A stretch of 64,000 nt of DNA, taken from positions 62,001-126,000 of the forward strand of contig JARVJZ010000005.1 of NCBI GenBank assembly GCA_029775855.1. Reading direction: 5' to 3'. Shown piece by piece: positions 9,564-19,840 of this stretch. The stretch is from Nitrososphaeria archaeon. Lineage in GTDB: Archaea; Thermoproteota; Nitrososphaeria; Nitrososphaerales; JAAOZN01. The notes under the pieces are model-generated. The model ran no database searches and had not been told where the DNA came from. It saw only the letters and a list, made by a program, of their open reading frames with translations. Within the stretch, counting starts at the first letter, position 1; every line of letters begins with the position of its first letter. The position numbers and the translations under genes are program-made.

Positions 9564-10307
9564 ATGGTGGAGATGGAGATAGAGGTTCGCAGGTATAAGG
9601 ATATTAATCTTAGGGACGGTGTTGTGCTCGACGGCTTCCCTTCAGCTGGGCTTGTAAGCAGCATCTCAGCGAGCTACCTTATAGCAGCCCTAAATTTAGA
9701 CCAGATAGCGGTACTTGACTCACCGCACTTCCCACCCATATCCTTGATCTTTGACGGTAAGCCGAAGTTTCCCGCTAGGATACATGCTTCTGAGAAGCCG
9801 AAGCTCGCTGTATTTTCAGCTGAGTTTACACCATCCCCTCTTTTGGATAGGGCTCTGGGTAAACGGATACTCGCTTGGTCTAAGGATCATTACTGTAGGA
9901 TGATAGTTACGATAGTCGGAAGACCAGTAGAGGAGACTACCTTTACTACAAGCACACACGACGTTATGGCTGTAGGAAGCACTGAGAGGGCTAGGAGGCT
10001 TATAGAGGGTGCGGGGCTAGAGCAGATGAGGCTGGGCATGGTTACGGGCATACCTGGAACACTGCTTAACGAAGGTAGATGGGAGAATTACGATGTGGTT
10101 GCACTTGTGGTTAAAGCTAGGGAGCATATCGCTGATGCAACAGCGGCGGTTAAGGCTCTTTCAGCATTTTGTAAGCTTGTGCCAGATATATCTATAGACC
10201 TCACACCCTTGGCTCAAGAAGCGGAGAAGATAGAGGCTAGGTTGAGGGTTATGAGGAAAGAGGTCGCTGCCGTTCAGCAACCCCTTGGAAGTGACATCTA
10301 CAGGTGA
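9564..10307 (+). CDS. PAC2-family (proteasome assembly chaperone 2-like) protein
   Basis: VVLDGFPSAGLVSSISASYLIAALN; VTGIPGTLLNEG. Confidence 0.8.
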   Translation: MVEMEIEVRRYKDINLRDGVVLDGFPSAGLVSSISASYLIAALNLDQIAVLDSPHFPPISLIFDGKPKFPARIHASEKPKLAVFSAEFTPSPLLDRALGKRILAWSKDHYCRMIVTIVGRPVEETTFTTSTHDVMAVGSTERARRLIEGAGLEQMRLGMVTGIPGTLLNEGRWENYDVVALVVKAREHIADATAAVKALSAFCKLVPDISIDLTPLAQEAEKIEARLRVMRKEVAAVQQPLGSDIYR

Positions 10308-10660
10308 ATATGATGGCGGTTTTCCCAAAGTGGGCTGCTGAGGAGATATCTAAAGCTAATTTTACATATGTCGAGACGGTAAAGTACAGTGGTTATCCTC
10401 TTGACATAGATTCTGAGAAGAAGAGGGTAGATGTTCAGTTTTATGATAGGCTTCCTGATGGTAGGTATATCGCGACCTTGGATGTGCCTGACGCTAAGTT
10501 GTTGGATGGTGTGGAGAAGGCAGAAGTCTATATATTCAGCGTCAAAGTCTATGAAGCTAGCCTCAGCGATAGATTGAAGAAGCTTCTAAGTGAGGAATAT
10601 GGGGTATCTATTGATAAGATGTATAAATTTGAACTCGAGTCTATAGAAAGGATGGATTAA
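10304..10660 (+). CDS. Hypothetical protein
   Basis: 118 aa ORF overlapping the PAC2 gene by 4 bp and followed by the nuclease-like gene; operonic context. Confidence 0.6.
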   Translation: MNMMAVFPKWAAEEISKANFTYVETVKYSGYPLDIDSEKKRVDVQFYDRLPDGRYIATLDVPDAKLLDGVEKAEVYIFSVKVYEASLSDRLKKLLSEEYGVSIDKMYKFELESIERMD

Positions 10661-10661
10661 G

Positions 10662-10946
10662 TTGGTTTCAACCCCATATACTAGGGGTAGGAGCAGAGAA
10701 TACGCTGCACTTAAGATACTTAGAGAGGAGGGTTGGCTGTGTAGCAGAAGTGCAAAGTCTCACAGTCCAGTCGACATCTTTGCTGGTAAAGATGGTAGGT
10801 TGATTTTGATTCAGGTGAAGAGCGGCTCAGCTAAGGTTAGTAAGGGTGAATTATTAGAGTTGAGGGCTTGGGCTGAAGCTTTTGGTGGCGAAGCGGAGGT
10901 GTGGTTCTTTAAGAAGGGTGGTGAAGTAGTTAGAAAAAGGGCTTAG
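10662..10946 (+). CDS. Short Hjc/VRR-NUC-like (PD-(D/E)XK) putative nuclease
   Basis: TTG start; RGRSREYAALKILREEGW...SPVDIFAGKDGRLILIQVKSG resembles E...D...QxK core of Hjc-like endonucleases. Confidence 0.6.
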   Translation: MVSTPYTRGRSREYAALKILREEGWLCSRSAKSHSPVDIFAGKDGRLILIQVKSGSAKVSKGELLELRAWAEAFGGEAEVWFFKKGGEVVRKRA

Positions 10947-11754
10947 TTAAGGCGCTGTAGAATTTCGGTCTCCTATCCTTGAAGATGTCGTTTAACTCAG
11001 TCAACTTTTTATTTCTTGCTAGCTCAAGGTTTATTTGCGCAGCTTTACATTCTACTTGGTCGTCTGAGGCTGATGCAAGAACCTCCATCTTAGGGCTTAC
11101 GATCTGGCTTCTTCCGATGTATTTAAGATGATAGTTTCCTCGCTTCTCCTCTCCTACTCTATTCGCTGTTACAGTGTATATGTGGTTTTCAAATGAGCGG
11201 GCTAACATAGCTCTTTGGCAGTAGTAGGGTAGCACAAGATTCGAGGGATGAGCTATGATATCAGCACCCTTAAGAGCTAAAACCCTCCATATTTCTGGAA
11301 AGAGCCAATCAAAGCAGATCAGCACACCTAACTTCACACCTTCAACATCATAAACCTTAGGCATTAAGTCCCCTCTGTTGAACAAAATCTTTTCTCTGTT
11401 AAAGAGGTGTATCTTACGATATGAACCCACAAGCCTACCTTTGGAAACAATGACTGCACTGTTATAAACCGCATCTCCAGCCTTTTCAGCCAACCCTGCT
11501 ACGATTGTCTTCTTCTGTCTACCAGATTCTTCTATAAGAGCTCTGCAAGTCTCCCCGTGAGGCACTTCTTCAGCAAAGCGTTTAACCTCTTCTCTATCGA
11601 TAAAGGCGTAGCCTGTGTTGAAGAGTTCTGGAAACACAATTATATCTGCATCAGTGCTTCGAATTAGCGTTAAAGCGTCTTCCACATTAGATTCCACTTC
11701 GCCGAATGTAGGATTCGTCTGGGCATATGCTAACTTTATGACTCTCTCAACCAA
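10930..11754 (-). CDS. Carbon-nitrogen hydrolase (nitrilase superfamily)
   Basis: IVFPELFNTGY (Glu), YRKIHLF (Lys), LICFDWLFPE (Cys). Confidence 0.9.
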   Translation of the reverse strand: MVERVIKLAYAQTNPTFGEVESNVEDALTLIRSTDADIIVFPELFNTGYAFIDREEVKRFAEEVPHGETCRALIEESGRQKKTIVAGLAEKAGDAVYNSAVIVSKGRLVGSYRKIHLFNREKILFNRGDLMPKVYDVEGVKLGVLICFDWLFPEIWRVLALKGADIIAHPSNLVLPYYCQRAMLARSFENHIYTVTANRVGEEKRGNYHLKYIGRSQIVSPKMEVLASASDDQVECKAAQINLELARNKKLTELNDIFKDRRPKFYSALTKPFF

Positions 11755-11760
11755 AGTAGT

Positions 11761-12138
11761 TCAGCCTTTTTCTATCAGCTCAATCCAGATTCCATTAGGG
11801 TCTTTTATGAAGGCTAGGCGCTTACTTCCGCCTTTTAGCATATAGGGTTCTTTTGCTACTTCAACCCCTTCATTCTTCATCTTCTTGATTGTTGTGTCTA
11901 AGTCTTCTACTTCGAAGGCGAGATGGTCAAGTTGGTCACCTTCTTCATAGCTCTTCTTATCCCGCCAATATGTCAACTCAAGCTCTGTGCTATGTGCCTC
12001 ATCTGTTAGAAAGGCTACTTCAGCATTATTTTCCGGAATCTCTCTGCGCCTAAGCAGTTTAAGCCCAAGACGCTTTGTGTAGAAGGTGATAGTTGCATCC
12101 ATATTCTTGACAGTTATTGAAGTGTGCAGGAACTTCAT
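11761..12138 (-). CDS. Glyoxalase/VOC-family protein
   Basis: FLHTSITVKNMDATITFYTKRLGLKLLRRRE; FIKDPNGIWIELIE. Confidence 0.88.
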   Translation of the reverse strand: MKFLHTSITVKNMDATITFYTKRLGLKLLRRREIPENNAEVAFLTDEAHSTELELTYWRDKKSYEEGDQLDHLAFEVEDLDTTIKKMKNEGVEVAKEPYMLKGGSKRLAFIKDPNGIWIELIEKG

Positions 12139-12378
12139 CTTAAATTAAGATAGGAAATTCTCTACACATAAACTTTATCCTCAACCTTCGATTATCTTTG
12201 CATTTACTAGATTTTTATTTGCCTAGTCGTAAAATACCTATAGAAGTCTTGAGTTCAGATTAGATATACAACATTGTTCAAATGCAAGAATCTAATTTTC
12301 AAAATCATATCTCTAGTATTAGTTAAAGAAGTTAAACTTTAAGTATGGTTTCTGCACATAATTAACTAGGCGGCTTCG

Positions 12379-12669
12379 ATGGCGGGTCAAAAGACCAAGA
12401 TATTTGATTATACCGCTTACTCTCTTCCAACCGAAGGTTCTGCAGGGTTTACCGGAAGCTGGAGGTCTAAAAGACCTGTTATAGTCGATGCTAAGTGCAC
12501 GAAGTGCAATTTATGCTGGCTCTACTGCCCAGAAGGCACGATAATCAGAGTTAAAGGTAAAATCCCAATAATAGATCTAACTTACTGCAAGGGTTGCGGC
12601 GTCTGTGCAAACGAGTGCCCCAGCAAAGCCATAAATATGGAGGATGAATCCAAGTGGCTGAGCAAATAG
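12379..12669 (+). CDS. porD: 2-oxoacid (pyruvate):ferredoxin oxidoreductase delta subunit
   Basis: Two 4Fe-4S motifs CTKCNLCWLYCPEG and CKGCGVCANECPSKAI. Confidence 0.9.
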   Translation: MAGQKTKIFDYTAYSLPTEGSAGFTGSWRSKRPVIVDAKCTKCNLCWLYCPEGTIIRVKGKIPIIDLTYCKGCGVCANECPSKAINMEDESKWLSK

Positions 12670-13820
12670 AGGTCTTAACAGGAAACGCAGCAGCAGCATA
12701 CGCCGTAAAACTCGCCAAGGCTCAAGTCATTGCAGCATACCCAATTACACCACAAACCACATTAGTAGAAAGAATAGCAGACTTCATAACAAAAGGTGAG
12801 TTAAAAGCAGAATATATCAAAGTAGAATCTGAACACTCAGCATTAGCAGCGTGCATAGGCGCATCTCTCGGTGGAGCTAGAGCATTCACAGCGACATCTG
12901 CTCAAGGGCTTCTACTCATGCAGGAGATGCTCTTTTGGGCTGCATATGGTAGGACGCCTATGGTTATGGCTGTAGTCACTAGGGCTATTGCGCCTCCTTG
13001 GAATATGTGGTCTGAGCATACCGATGCTTTGTCTCAGAGGGATAGTGGTTGGATACAGATCTTCTGTCATAACAATCAAGAGGTGCTTGATACAGTTATT
13101 CAAGCGTATAAGATATCTGAGGATAAGCGTGTTATGCTTCCGGTGATGGTGTGTTTTGACGGCTTTGAGATTTCACATACTTCTGAGAATGTTAAGGTTC
13201 CTGAGCAGCGGGATGTAGATGACTTTCTGCCTTCTTATGACAACGACCTAATAGATCCTGAGAAACCTAAGCTTCTGTGGAATGGTGTGTATCCTGATGA
13301 TGCGTTCAAATTTAAGATGCTCTTCTCTGAGGCTGCGCAGAAAAGTAAAGATGTAATAGATGAAGTGCATAAGGAGTTCGACTTAAGATTTGGAAGAAGA
13401 TATAGTGCAATAGAGGTTTACGGTAATCCAGACTCCGAAATAATCTTGATCGCTATGGGCTCAGTAGCTTCTTCAGCAAAAGCGGCTGTAGATGTCTTGA
13501 ATAAAGAAGGTCTACCTATAGGCTTGATAAGAATAAGGCTCTTCAGACCCTTCCCCACGAACGAACTCCAAAAGGCAGTGGAGAGAGCAGAAGCCATCGT
13601 CGTGCTCGACCGAAGCCTATCTTTCACACGCGGAATCTTAAGCACAGAGGTCGCAGCGGCGCTTTACAACGCTAAGCGGAGACCAACGCTCTTCGAATAT
13701 ATAACTGGGTTAGGTGGTGCAGTAGTAAGCCATAGATCGATAGTTGAAGCGGTAAAACACTTACTTCCCAAGATCCGCGAACAGCCTAAAGGTGTGTTAT
13801 GGATGAAAGCGGGAGGCTGA
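12654..13820 (+). CDS. porA: 2-oxoacid (pyruvate):ferredoxin oxidoreductase alpha subunit
   Basis: GNAAAAYAVKLAKAQVIAAYPITPQTT; VESEHSALAACIGASLGGARAFTATSAQGL. Confidence 0.93.
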   Translation: MAEQIEVLTGNAAAAYAVKLAKAQVIAAYPITPQTTLVERIADFITKGELKAEYIKVESEHSALAACIGASLGGARAFTATSAQGLLLMQEMLFWAAYGRTPMVMAVVTRAIAPPWNMWSEHTDALSQRDSGWIQIFCHNNQEVLDTVIQAYKISEDKRVMLPVMVCFDGFEISHTSENVKVPEQRDVDDFLPSYDNDLIDPEKPKLLWNGVYPDDAFKFKMLFSEAAQKSKDVIDEVHKEFDLRFGRRYSAIEVYGNPDSEIILIAMGSVASSAKAAVDVLNKEGLPIGLIRIRLFRPFPTNELQKAVERAEAIVVLDRSLSFTRGILSTEVAAALYNAKRRPTLFEYITGLGGAVVSHRSIVEAVKHLLPKIREQPKGVLWMKAGG

Positions 13821-13827
13821 AATCAAA

Positions 13828-14721
13828 ATGGTCACTATAAACGAGCTTACAGACGACGAGTTCCTGTTAAAGGGGAACTCTTCATGCGCAGGCTGCGGCG
13901 CTACAATGGCTATAAGGTGGGTGCTGAAGATCTTAGGTAAGAACACAGTTCTCGTAATGCCAGCTGGATGTGTCAGCGTCTTCCAAGGCATGTTTCCAGC
14001 AAGCGCCTTTGGGGTTCCTGTAATAGATTCAAGTTTCGGTGCTCAGTCATCGATATCAGCGGGTTTAGCTGCTGCGTATAAGGTCAAAGGTAAGAAGATT
14101 AACATAGTTACGCTAGCTGGCGACGGAGGCACAGGAGACATAGGTTTACACGCAGTGTCGGCAGCTGCGGAAAGAGGTGATGATGTGCTATACATATGTT
14201 ATGATAATGAAGCGTATATGAACACAGGAGTTCAAAGAAGCAGCCTTACACCTTACGGCGCGAAGACTGGCACAAACCCAGAAGGTAAGATGGAGTGGAA
14301 GAAGAACCTACCTCTCATAATGGCTGCACACAACATAACTTATGTTGCAACAGCATCAGTAGGTTTCCCATTCGACTTGATGCGTAAAGTAAAGAAGGCA
14401 GCATCACTATCAGGATTCAGATACATACATATCCTAACACCTTGCCCACCCGGCTGGGGAACTGCTGAAAACCTTGCTGCTGAGTTGGGTAGGCTTGCTG
14501 TGAGATGCGGCATCTTCCCTCTGTTTGAAGTGGAGAAAGGTAAGCTAACCCTACATAAGGTGAGCTCAAGACTCCCAGTATCAAAATATTTTGAGGTTCA
14601 AAGGAGGTTCGAAGGGCTTACAGAAGAGCAGCTAAAATATATTCAGAGCAGAGTTGACGAAGAGTTAGCATATTTAGAGCAGCTGGAGAAGATTACATCA
14701 AAGGTGAGTAAAGCTGAATAA
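13828..14721 (+). CDS. porB: 2-oxoacid (pyruvate):ferredoxin oxidoreductase beta subunit
   Basis: SSCAGCGATMAIRW; GDGGTGDIGLHAVSAAAERGDDVLYICYDNEAYMNTGVQRS (TPP motif). Confidence 0.93.
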   Translation: MVTINELTDDEFLLKGNSSCAGCGATMAIRWVLKILGKNTVLVMPAGCVSVFQGMFPASAFGVPVIDSSFGAQSSISAGLAAAYKVKGKKINIVTLAGDGGTGDIGLHAVSAAAERGDDVLYICYDNEAYMNTGVQRSSLTPYGAKTGTNPEGKMEWKKNLPLIMAAHNITYVATASVGFPFDLMRKVKKAASLSGFRYIHILTPCPPGWGTAENLAAELGRLAVRCGIFPLFEVEKGKLTLHKVSSRLPVSKYFEVQRRFEGLTEEQLKYIQSRVDEELAYLEQLEKITSKVSKAE

Positions 14722-14722
14722 G

Positions 14723-15280
14723 TTGATTGAACTCAGATTCCACGGCAGAGGGGGGCAAGGAGTAGCTACAGCCGCTGAACTCTTCGTCAGAGCTGCGGCA
14801 TACGAAAATTGGTTCGTTCAATCAACACCATTCTTCGGTGCTGAAAGACGGGGTGCACTGGTTGTAGCCTATGCTAGGGCATCAGATAGCCCCATATGGC
14901 TGCGCGAACCCGTGTATAATCCAGATATTCTAGTCGTATTTGATCAAAGAGCGCTTTCTGAAGCAGGGGTGCTTGATGGTTTGAAGGCGAGGGGTAAGAT
15001 ATTAGTTAACTCCACTCAGAGGCCAGAAGATGTTAAGCCTAATATCGATGGTGATTTTCAAGTGTTTACAGTGGATGCAACTGGTATATCGATGAAGCAT
15101 CTAAAGAGACCTACAGTAAACACAACTCTTTTAGGAGCGCTCGCCTCTATTACAGACTTGATATCTCTGGAAGCCCTTAGGCGTGCGATTCTATACCGCT
15201 TCCCCAAGATCGACATAGAGGCTACTATGAAAGCGGTGGATGAAGCCGCCACTACTGTAGTAGGCACATATTTATCCTAA
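14723..15280 (+). CDS. porG: 2-oxoacid (pyruvate):ferredoxin oxidoreductase gamma subunit
   Basis: TTG start; IELRFHGRGGQGVATAAELFV...STPFFGAERRGALVVAYAR. Confidence 0.92.
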   Translation: MIELRFHGRGGQGVATAAELFVRAAAYENWFVQSTPFFGAERRGALVVAYARASDSPIWLREPVYNPDILVVFDQRALSEAGVLDGLKARGKILVNSTQRPEDVKPNIDGDFQVFTVDATGISMKHLKRPTVNTTLLGALASITDLISLEALRRAILYRFPKIDIEATMKAVDEAATTVVGTYLS

Positions 15281-15299
15281 TTCAATTTAGGGTTATAGT

Positions 15300-16481
15300 G
15301 TGGAGACTTTGGATGTTGATAGAGTAGCGGCTAGAGTTAGGGGCGTCGAACTCTCTGGTATAAGGGTTATATTTGATATGGCGGCAAAGATGCCTGATGT
15401 TATTCGACTTGAAGCCGGAGAGCCAGACTTCAAGACCCCACAGCACATATGTGAAGCAGCACAAAAGGCTATGAAAGAAGGAAGAACACGCTACACGACG
15501 AGCCGAGGCATACCAGAGTTAAGGGCAGCTATAGCGTCAAAAGCTAAAAAAGAGAATAATATAGATGCCGACCCAGATGAAGAAATCGTAGTCACAGCAG
15601 GAGGCTCTTGCGCAGTCTACCTAGCCATAAACACAGTCGTAGAGGAAGGAGATGAAGTGTTAATTCCAGACCCAACTTGGCCGCACTACGAAGCCTGTGT
15701 GAAACTCGCTGGAGGAAGACCTTTAACCTACCCTCTGAAAGAGGAACTTGGCTTCAGCTTTGACATAGATGAGATAAAGAAGATGATAACAGATAGAACA
15801 AAGATGATAGTTGTGGCTACGCCAAGTAACCCCACTGGCGGCGTTATCCCTCTGAAGGATCTAAAGGCATTAGCTGATGTAGCCATAAACCACGACATCT
15901 TGATACTCTCAGATGAAGTTTATGAGAAGATAGTTTACGATGGAGAAAAGCACTACAGCATCGCGTCACTATCTGGAATGAAAGATAGGTGCATAACTGT
16001 AAACTCGTTTTCAAAGACATATGCTATGACAGGGTGGAGGCTAGGCTACGCTATAGCCCCAAAAGATATAGCTACAAATATGGCTAAGCTTAACCTGTTT
16101 GTCAACTCTTGCCCAAGCTCAGTCTCACAAGAGGCTGGGTTAGCGGCGCTAACGGGTCCTCAAGATGATGTGGTAATGATGCTTAACGAATACTCGAAGA
16201 GAAGGCGTGTAATCGTGGATGGATTAAGTAGAATAGAGGGCTTCACAATTAACCCTCCAAAAGGAGCTTTTTACGCTTTCCCAAAAATCTCCAAGTTGAA
16301 TTATTCTTCTTGGGACCTTTGTATGCTCTTATTGAAAGAAGGGAGGGTTGCAACAGTTCCCGGTTCCGCCTTCGGCGCTTGTGGTGAAGGATATATCAGA
16401 ATCTCGTATGCTAACTCGGTTGAGAAGATCAAAGAGGCAATCTCTAGAATTGAAGAAACGCTTTCTAAGATCCGTCGATAG
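15300..16481 (+). CDS. Class I/II PLP aminotransferase (aspartate aminotransferase-like)
   Basis: GTG start; LEAGEPDFKTPQHI, NSFSKTYAMTGWRLGY PLP-lysine motif. Confidence 0.9.
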   Translation: METLDVDRVAARVRGVELSGIRVIFDMAAKMPDVIRLEAGEPDFKTPQHICEAAQKAMKEGRTRYTTSRGIPELRAAIASKAKKENNIDADPDEEIVVTAGGSCAVYLAINTVVEEGDEVLIPDPTWPHYEACVKLAGGRPLTYPLKEELGFSFDIDEIKKMITDRTKMIVVATPSNPTGGVIPLKDLKALADVAINHDILILSDEVYEKIVYDGEKHYSIASLSGMKDRCITVNSFSKTYAMTGWRLGYAIAPKDIATNMAKLNLFVNSCPSSVSQEAGLAALTGPQDDVVMMLNEYSKRRRVIVDGLSRIEGFTINPPKGAFYAFPKISKLNYSSWDLCMLLLKEGRVATVPGSAFGACGEGYIRISYANSVEKIKEAISRIEETLSKIRR

Positions 16482-17667
16482 TTCTGCCTTTTTTGTTTAA
16501 CAGCCCTTCAATTTGTTTAAAGAGCGCCTTAACTTCATTTGACGCTATGATGGAAAAGAGCTTTACTATACCCTCCACGCCTAAGAGCTGTCTTATCGAC
16601 TTTGAGTGCCTATCGAAGTCGCCTTCCTCAAATATGCTGTTAAGCACCTCTTTCTTCCTAAGCAGGTTGAAGATCTTCTCTAAGCTTTTGTTATCCAACT
16701 TTTCGAATAATCTCCGCGCGTATAATGTGGTTCTGATATCATCCTCAAGTAGGCTGAGCCACCTTTGACTATACCTTTGAAGCGCTTCCTCTTCGCCATC
16801 TAAAATGTAGGCTGCGGCAGCTTGGCCAGACAACACTCCGCCTAAGCCGCCCAAGTATATGCCACCTCCCGTAGATGGCTTTGTCTGACCAGCACTATCT
16901 CCAACAAGCATAATTCTACCATTAACGAACTTCTCCACCGGGCCGCCGACATAAATCGGCGCTGAAACCTTTTTTGTGGGATAACCACCTCTACGCTTTA
17001 AGAATTCATCTAAGGTGGAGAAGCAGTTTATAGAGCGCCCAGCAACCCCAAGTTTTGCTGTATCTCTACTTGTTGGTATGACCCATAGGAAGAAGCCGGG
17101 ATATCTTAGGTTATCTAAATATATTTCTACCGTGTCTTGGTTTATCCATTCTGCTTCTATGTCATATCTTGCGGCTGGGAGGAGTGAATTCTGCTTCTCT
17201 GGTGGTAGGGCTGTTGTGCCTCTTGCATCTATATAGACCTTCGAATTAAAGGTTTGTTTAGCCTTTACCTCAACATAGCCTTCCTTTTCAACCGCTTGAT
17301 AGACTCTTTCTCCAAGATACAGTTCAGCTCCCCTTGACAGAGCTGTTTTGGCGAGCTCTTTGTCGAATATGCTCCTATGTAAGACGATGATGTTCTGCTT
17401 GGATATATCTGCTTCGAGCGGCTTTCCATTTGGAGGATATATTAGAACTCTTTTTACGGTGTTCTGCACAGCTCTGCTCGATGGGATAACACCGAGTTCC
17501 ATGAGCGCTTTCATACTTACAAGCCCATCGCATCTCTCTGGAACACCTATTTCTAGATCTTCTTCAAGCACAGCGACGCACAACCCTTTTGAAGCCGCTT
17601 CTCTGGCAGATAATAGCCCAGCCAAACCTCCGCCAGCTATAATCACATCATAGTCCAGTGTCTCCAT
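16465..17667 (-). CDS. Geranylgeranyl reductase family FAD-dependent protein
   Basis: DVIIAGGGLAGLLSAREAASKG; MLVGDSAGQTKPSTGGGIYLGG. Confidence 0.85.
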   Translation of the reverse strand: METLDYDVIIAGGGLAGLLSAREAASKGLCVAVLEEDLEIGVPERCDGLVSMKALMELGVIPSSRAVQNTVKRVLIYPPNGKPLEADISKQNIIVLHRSIFDKELAKTALSRGAELYLGERVYQAVEKEGYVEVKAKQTFNSKVYIDARGTTALPPEKQNSLLPAARYDIEAEWINQDTVEIYLDNLRYPGFFLWVIPTSRDTAKLGVAGRSINCFSTLDEFLKRRGGYPTKKVSAPIYVGGPVEKFVNGRIMLVGDSAGQTKPSTGGGIYLGGLGGVLSGQAAAAYILDGEEEALQRYSQRWLSLLEDDIRTTLYARRLFEKLDNKSLEKIFNLLRKKEVLNSIFEEGDFDRHSKSIRQLLGVEGIVKLFSIIASNEVKALFKQIEGLLNKKGRTIDGS

Positions 17668-17712
17668 TGTTTAACCAAAGGCTTATTCGATAGAGCGCAT
17701 AAATACTCTCCT

Positions 17713-18078
17713 ATGGCAAGCCGTTGGGACTATAAGCAAGCGATAGTAGTTAGGACAGATCTTAAGATGGGTAAGGGTAAGATTGCTGTTCAAGCCGCGC
17801 ACGCATCTATCTTGGCTGCCGAGGAAGCAAGGCTACAGAAGCCCCAATGGCATCGAGCTTGGCTAGATAGTGGGATGGCGAAGATAGCCTTAAAGATCCC
17901 TTCACTAACCGAGCTTAAGATGCTGGAGAAAGAGGCTAAGGAAAACGACTTACCCGTAGCGACTGTAGAAGACAGAGGCCTAACACAAATACCACCAGGC
18001 ACTATAACCTGCTTAGCCATAGGTCCAGCGCCGGCACAGAAAGTTGATTCTATTACTGGTAGGTTAAAGCTACTATAA
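17713..18078 (+). CDS. pth2: Peptidyl-tRNA hydrolase, Pth2 family
   Basis: QAIVVRTDLKMGKGKIAVQAAHAS; GLTQIPPGTITCLAIGPAP. Confidence 0.95.
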   Translation: MASRWDYKQAIVVRTDLKMGKGKIAVQAAHASILAAEEARLQKPQWHRAWLDSGMAKIALKIPSLTELKMLEKEAKENDLPVATVEDRGLTQIPPGTITCLAIGPAPAQKVDSITGRLKLL

Positions 18079-18080
18079 CC

Positions 18081-19355
18081 TTGCAGCCTCCCCCTCTTGA
18101 CAGAAGCATAGGAATGATGGTGTATGCAACGCCACATGAAGGAGTAGGGGGTAGGCTGCGTGTTGAGTTAGAAGATTTTTTCGTTGAAGAGATCTTAGAT
18201 GGCGTTGTATTTAGACATCTTTCTAACGATCCTCAGAAGCAGAATTCGTTTACGCTCTACACATTAACTAAGGAGGGATTAGATACTCTACACGCTTCGG
18301 AGGTTATCAAAAGAAAGTTTGGCGTTAGAGTTAAGTATCTTGGCATCAAGGATGCGAGAGCAGTCACAACTCAATATATCACTATACCTTCGTCAGCAGG
18401 ATGTCTTAGAGAAAAGGTTTCGGATAAAATCACGGTTAGAAAACTAGGCTACCTAACTTACCCTCTAAACCGCAACCACCTCCTTGGAAATCGGTTCAAG
18501 ATCAATGTTAGAGATGTGATTAAGGCTGAAAATCTTGATAAAATCCTTGACGCATTGGGGGAGCACGGTGTGCCTAATTTTTTCGGTTATCAGCGTTTCG
18601 GCTCAAGAAGACCCGTTTCGCATCTTATAGGAAGAGCCTTGGTTAAAAGAAGATTCGAAGAAGCGGTCGAACTGCTTCTATCATACACTACGGGTGAAGA
18701 GGATCTAGAGGTGCAGCGGCTAAGAAGACTGCTAAGCGAAGAACCTAGCGTAGTGGATATCGAATCTCTTCCACCTCTGATGGATATAGAGAAGACCGTT
18801 TTAAGAGAGTTGAAGAAGAGCCCTACGGATTATGTTAAGGCTGTTAAAGCGCTACCCCTTCGTATAACTAGACTTTTTGTAAATGCTTACCAATCCTACA
18901 TCTTTAATAAGACTCTAAGCGCAGCTATCGAAGATGGTGTGAATTTATCTTCAATACAACCCTCAGACCTTTACGCAGAGTTTGCTGGGTTGAAGATGGG
19001 TGAAGTTAAGAAGGCTGACTGTAAAATTTCGTTAGATAATTCAAAGAAGCCTCTGCTACTATGCCCAATTGTAGGCTATCGCTACAGAGAAGAAAGATCT
19101 GGCAGATTCAGAAGATATGTTTCTGAAATTCTTTCAGACGAAGGCTTGTCTCCTCGAAGCTTCTACATAGATGAAATACCTGAGTTGAGTGTAGAAGGCG
19201 ACCTACGACCAGCAACTATTCCCATAGAATCATTCGGCGCTAAATTCGATGGGGGTATGCTGTCCATCGAGGCTACGCTAAGTAAGGGATGCTACATAAC
19301 ATCGCTCTTAAGAGAAATCATCAAGCCAGCAGACCCTGTTAACGCAGGCTTTTAG
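18081..19355 (+). CDS. truD: tRNA pseudouridine(13) synthase TruD
   Basis: TTG start; [38 protein letters not shown]. Confidence 0.93.
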   Translation: MQPPPLDRSIGMMVYATPHEGVGGRLRVELEDFFVEEILDGVVFRHLSNDPQKQNSFTLYTLTKEGLDTLHASEVIKRKFGVRVKYLGIKDARAVTTQYITIPSSAGCLREKVSDKITVRKLGYLTYPLNRNHLLGNRFKINVRDVIKAENLDKILDALGEHGVPNFFGYQRFGSRRPVSHLIGRALVKRRFEEAVELLLSYTTGEEDLEVQRLRRLLSEEPSVVDIESLPPLMDIEKTVLRELKKSPTDYVKAVKALPLRITRLFVNAYQSYIFNKTLSAAIEDGVNLSSIQPSDLYAEFAGLKMGEVKKADCKISLDNSKKPLLLCPIVGYRYREERSGRFRRYVSEILSDEGLSPRSFYIDEIPELSVEGDLRPATIPIESFGAKFDGGMLSIEATLSKGCYITSLLREIIKPADPVNAGF

Positions 19356-19801
19356 CCGCTAACTACCTTACCTATGTTAACATCACTCTTCACAGCTGGA
19401 TGTGTTGGGTCAACCATTATAACCTCATACCATCGATACTTCCCATCCTCGTATAGCAGATAAGAGCCGAGCACCTTAAGGTTTGGGTAACGCCGCACAG
19501 CCCTATTTTCAGCTATCCTTTGGCTGTTTATCGCGCGCTTAATCTTAACTACACCAAGATGCTTCGGTCTTCTACCCGCTCTTGGGCGTATACGCACTCT
19601 TCCCCCACGACCCACTCTAACCCTAACAACAACGAAACCTTGCTTCGCTTTATAACCTAGACTTCTAGCTCTATGCAGCTTAGTAGGCTTCTCCAACCTA
19701 ACTATAGCCCGCTCCTTCCTCCACTCTATAGCACGCTGCCTTAGAGTTTCCGGCTTCTCCTTGTAGATCTTCTGCCAAGTTTCCGCTAAATGTCTATACA
19801 T
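19352..19801 (-). CDS. rpl15e: Ribosomal protein L15e
   Basis: [71 protein letters not shown]. Confidence 0.95.
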   Translation of the reverse strand: MYRHLAETWQKIYKEKPETLRQRAIEWRKERAIVRLEKPTKLHRARSLGYKAKQGFVVVRVRVGRGGRVRIRPRAGRRPKHLGVVKIKRAINSQRIAENRAVRRYPNLKVLGSYLLYEDGKYRWYEVIMVDPTHPAVKSDVNIGKVVSG

Positions 19802-19840
19802 CAGCGCTCATACGACTGGCTCAAACATACACACTTAAAC

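Noticed and set aside
12139-12378. 240-bp AT-rich gap with 8-bp inverted repeat TTGCATTT/AAATGCAA
   Set aside because: Arms 74 nt apart, short and AT-rich; likely just divergent promoters for the VOC and POR genes. No convincing RNA gene.
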